Shown here piece by piece: positions 7,870 through 9,021 of a DNA stretch of 9,021 nucleotides. The notes beneath the pieces were generated by a model. It was not told the origin of the DNA. It saw only the letters and a list, made by a program, of their open reading frames with translations, and made no database searches. The DNA is from CAYNFR01 sp964396595. GTDB lineage: Bacteria > Bacteroidota > Bacteroidia > Chitinophagales > Saprospiraceae. Position numbers and translations under genes: made by a program. Each line of letters starts with the position of its first letter. Position 1 is the stretch's first letter. Location: NCBI GenBank assembly GCA_964396595.1, contig CAYNFR010000053.1, positions 1-9,021 of the forward strand, written 5' to 3'.

Positions 7870-8106
7870 ATGAAAGAAAGTTATAAAAAATCAATCATAG
7901 GAAGTGCAATAGCTTTCATATTAGGTACAAGTTGCTGTTGGATTACTTCAGTAGCAGTTTACATCGGTGGTGCTACAATCTTAACAGCATTTGCAACTTG
8001 TGTTGATCGTTTCAACACCTTAATTATTATCTTTGCAATCATACCTTTGGTTCTTGGTGTTATGCAACTTTTGACACATAGACAAAAATTAAGAAAGCAA
8101 AATTGA
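7870..8106 (+). CDS. Small MerT-like membrane protein with vicinal Cys pair
   Basis: The 78-residue inner-membrane protein has a short basic N-terminus (MKESYKK), hydrophobic segments at about 8-30, 27-42 and 50-68, and a basic tail (HRQKLRKQN), which places the tail in the cytoplasm. Cys22-Cys23-Trp in the first membrane segment (LGTSCCW) recalls the Cys-Cys pair of the mercury transporter MerT, where it takes up the metal ion; Cys44 lies between later segments. MerT is longer (about 116 residues) and has a second cysteine pair, so this is a reduced relative or an analogue. Because it starts two bases after the arsM stop, it is almost certainly translated from the same mRNA, pointing to handling of arsenic or methylated arsenic rather than mercury. 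Transport direction and substrate are unknown. Confidence 0.75.
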   Translation: MKESYKKSIIGSAIAFILGTSCCWITSVAVYIGGATILTAFATCVDRFNTLIIIFAIIPLVLGVMQLLTHRQKLRKQN

Positions 8107-8118
8107 CATACCCTAAAA

Positions 8119-8164
8119 AGCACAGCAGGTAACAGGGCTTTTGCAAATAAGCCGGTTCTGTGCT
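8119..8164 (+). other. Long imperfect hairpin directly after the arsenic operon
   Basis: AGCACAG (8119-8125) pairs with CTGTGCT (8158-8164), AAC (8131-8133) with GTT (8155-8157) and GGCTT (8136-8140) with AAGCC (8149-8153), closing an 8-nt loop TTGCAAAT. There is a five-base one-sided bulge on the 5' arm. It may end or protect the operon mRNA, but no T-run follows. As part of repeat A it may instead be the folded strand recognised by a recombinase. Confidence 0.55.
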
Positions 8165-8263
8165 ATATGAAACATTTGGAATTCTATTGAACATTTGTGC
8201 TAAACTGAACATTTGTGCCTCTAACTCCGTTTCTTCGCAAAACCCCCAAAACGTTGCGCCCCG
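8119..8263 (+). repeat. Structured repeat copy A, downstream of the arsenic genes
   Basis: This copy begins 13 bp after the last arsenic gene. Its blocks, in order, are GCACAG, TTTTGCAAA (8139-8147), GTGCTAAA (8197-8204), TTTGTGCCTCTAA (8212-8224), CTTCG (8233-8237), CAAAACC (8238-8244) and AACGTTGCGC (8250-8259). Copy B has most of these in the same order, with the GTGCTAAA-to-TTTGTGC distance identical (15 nt). Inside A, AACATTTG occurs three times (8171, 8190, 8208), the last two as the 13-mer TGAACATTTGTGC repeated at an 18-nt period. Such ordered, partly palindromic blocks after a gene suggest a recombination site of a gene cassette or the end of a mobile unit. Confidence 0.6.
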
Positions 8264-8632
8264 ATTTTAAAAAAACAAACTTTTAATTATATTAAAAATA
8301 TCTTTTGCAATTTAAAATGTGTTTTCTCAAGATGCTATTGATTCCTACAAGAAAATTAATGAATCTAAAATATTCGTTACAGAACACGATTTTGTCTCCT
8401 TGAACAGGAATGTCCAATCAATTACTGCATCTAGCCTCCTATAGTAGTGAGCAGAGGCTACCAAGGCGACAATATTGACTTGATACCATAATTTGAGGTG
8501 TATAGATTTTATTCCTTGTATGTCGTAAATAAACTAATAAATATGTATATATCATTGATATTCAACACATTTAATTCACAACTACATAAAAATAGATTAG
8601 ATTATATGGATTTAGTATATTTGATGGGAATA
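8264..8632. other. Gene-free stretch between repeats A and B
   Basis: About 370 bp of very A+T-rich DNA without an intact gene. The frame 8316-8444 reads a 42-residue protein-like stretch (VFSQDAIDSYKKINESK and on) ending in TAG, without a good start codon; it may be the relic of a former cassette gene. The rest is dominated by TATA-rich tracts around 8530-8620. The open frame 8498-8686 runs into repeat B and is not considered a gene. Confidence 0.4.
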
Positions 8633-8780
8633 GTTGTGCACCAGGCACGGCCGTTTTGCAAAAGCGGAAGTTTCGTCCTTCTATGACAGTGAAGTGCTAA
8701 ATTCAAGCTTTGTGCATCTAATGAAGTTTAGTGCCGAAAAACCCCGCCTTCGAAAAGCGGCAGAACACTGTGCTTCATTA
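8633..8780 (+). repeat. Structured repeat copy B
   Basis: The ordered blocks are GTGCACCAGG, TTTTGCAAAA (8654-8663), GTGCTAAA (8694-8701), TTTGTGCATCTAA (8709-8721), CTTCG (8748-8752) and AACACTGTGC (8764-8773). Relative to A the first interval is 18 nt shorter and the TTTGTGC-to-CTTCG interval 18 nt longer, while the two core blocks keep their 15-nt spacing. TTTTGCAAAA is a perfect palindrome extended by CCG/CGG with one unpaired base, and CCGC (8744-8747)/GCGG (8757-8760) form a second small stem. A small gene begins 34 nt after the AAC. Confidence 0.6.
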
Positions 8781-8797
8781 TAACAAACCACTCACCA

Positions 8798-8932
8798 ATG
8801 ATAAAATTCTTTAGAAAAATTAGGCAAAAACTACTAACAGCCGAAAAAAACGATAAGTTTTTGAAGTATGCTGCCAGAGAAATAATCTTATTGGCTATTG
8901 CGAATTGCAAACCAAAGACTAAGTTATGCTAA
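8798..8932 (+). pseudogene. Frameshifted remnant of a MIKFFRKIRQ-type small membrane protein
   Basis: The frame encodes 44 residues beginning MIKFFRKIRQKLL, then KYAAREIIL. This matches the N-terminus of a very common Bacteroidota membrane-protein family (DUF6090-like, usually KYAIGEIVLVVIGILIALQINNW). The family's LIG...LQ motif is here visible only in another frame from about 8881 (LIGYCELQTKD, then stop), so an indel near 8880 and a loss of a few bases have broken the gene. The function of the intact family is not known to me. It starts just after repeat B, as expected for a decayed cassette gene, and ends 13 bp before the transporter start. Confidence 0.6.
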
Positions 8933-8945
8933 TAAAAGACTTCAT

Positions 8946-9021
8946 GTGAAAAAATTCCCAAATGCCATTGTTATCATTCTTTTTGTAATCCTTGTTGCAT
9001 GGATACTCACTTTTATAATTC
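8946..9021 (+). CDS. YfcC-family transporter, N-terminal 25 codons only
   Basis: Starting at GTG 8946 the sequence reads VKKFPNAIVIILFVILVA and continues WILTFII to the window end. The combination of a basic KKFPNA start and a long first membrane helix is typical of YfcC-like members of the C4-dicarboxylate/basic amino acid carrier superfamily, inner-membrane antiporters or uptake systems for organic acids or amino acids. ATG 8944 would read directly into TGA and no other start codon lies nearby in frame, so GTG is chosen. It is likely a host gene marking the right border of the accessory segment. The call rests on few residues. Confidence 0.6.
   Translation, partial: MKKFPNAIVIILFVILVAWILTFII

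Noticed and set aside
8119..8164. Intrinsic terminator after the arsenic operon
   Set aside because: The stem is followed by ATATGAAAC rather than a T-run, so only a hairpin is called.
8498..8686. 62-codon plus-strand frame
   Set aside because: It runs into repeat B, is composed of A+T-rich filler codons and shows no family features.
8119..8780. Canonical integron attC sites
   Set aside because: No integron integrase is nearby and the blocks do not match the RYYYAAC/GTTRRRY layout well; described instead as an unclassified repeat.
1..9021. CRISPR array, insertion sequence with transposase, rRNA or tRNA genes
   Set aside because: No regular direct-repeat array, transposase-like frame or structural RNA was seen on either strand.

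Overview
The window looks like a chromosomal segment of a member of the phylum Bacteroidota; order and genus cannot be read from it. The evidence is a TonB-dependent receptor with an N-terminal carboxypeptidase-regulatory-like domain, a promoter of the Bacteroidota type (TTTG, 19 bp, TAnnTTTG), weak or absent Shine-Dalgarno sequences, and the family style of the proline dehydrogenase and the short Crp/Fnr-type regulator.

Positions 1-5859 are ordinary chromosome, all read on the minus strand. In transcription order they hold shikimate dehydrogenase (aroE), a monofunctional FAD-dependent proline dehydrogenase 31 bp behind it, a 340-bp gap with two clear palindromes, a secreted or lipid-anchored type I sulfatase, and a TonB-dependent outer-membrane receptor cut off by the window start. 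The receptor has its own well-formed promoter at 1909-1939.

Positions 5860-6378 form a divergent, essentially gene-free interval. From 6379 the strand switches to plus and the sequence becomes visibly richer in A+T and AAA/GAA/ATT codons. Three plus-strand genes follow closely: a GTG-started Crp/Fnr-type regulator with three cysteines, an arsenite S-adenosylmethionine methyltransferase (ArsM) with all three As(III)-binding cysteines, and, two bases after arsM, a 78-residue MerT-like membrane protein with a vicinal Cys-Cys pair. Together they look like a compact, probably acquired arsenic unit with a sensor candidate, an enzyme and a transporter candidate. No arsR, arsB, acr3 or arsC is present in the window.

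Positions 8107-8797 contain no intact gene but two diverged copies, about 145-150 bp each, of a structured repeat (A at 8119-8263, B at 8633-8780). They share the same ordered blocks. A shorter stretch resembling the 3' end of the repeat (L) lies just before the regulator gene. Copies L and B are each followed about 30 nt later by a gene start, so the layout is L-regulator-arsM-merT-like-A-relic-B-broken gene. This resembles an array of mobile gene cassettes without a local recombinase and is the most unusual feature of the window. After B come a frameshifted remnant of a small Bacteroidota membrane-protein family (MIKFFRKIRQ start) and the first 25 codons of a YfcC-type transporter, which probably marks the return to host chromosome.
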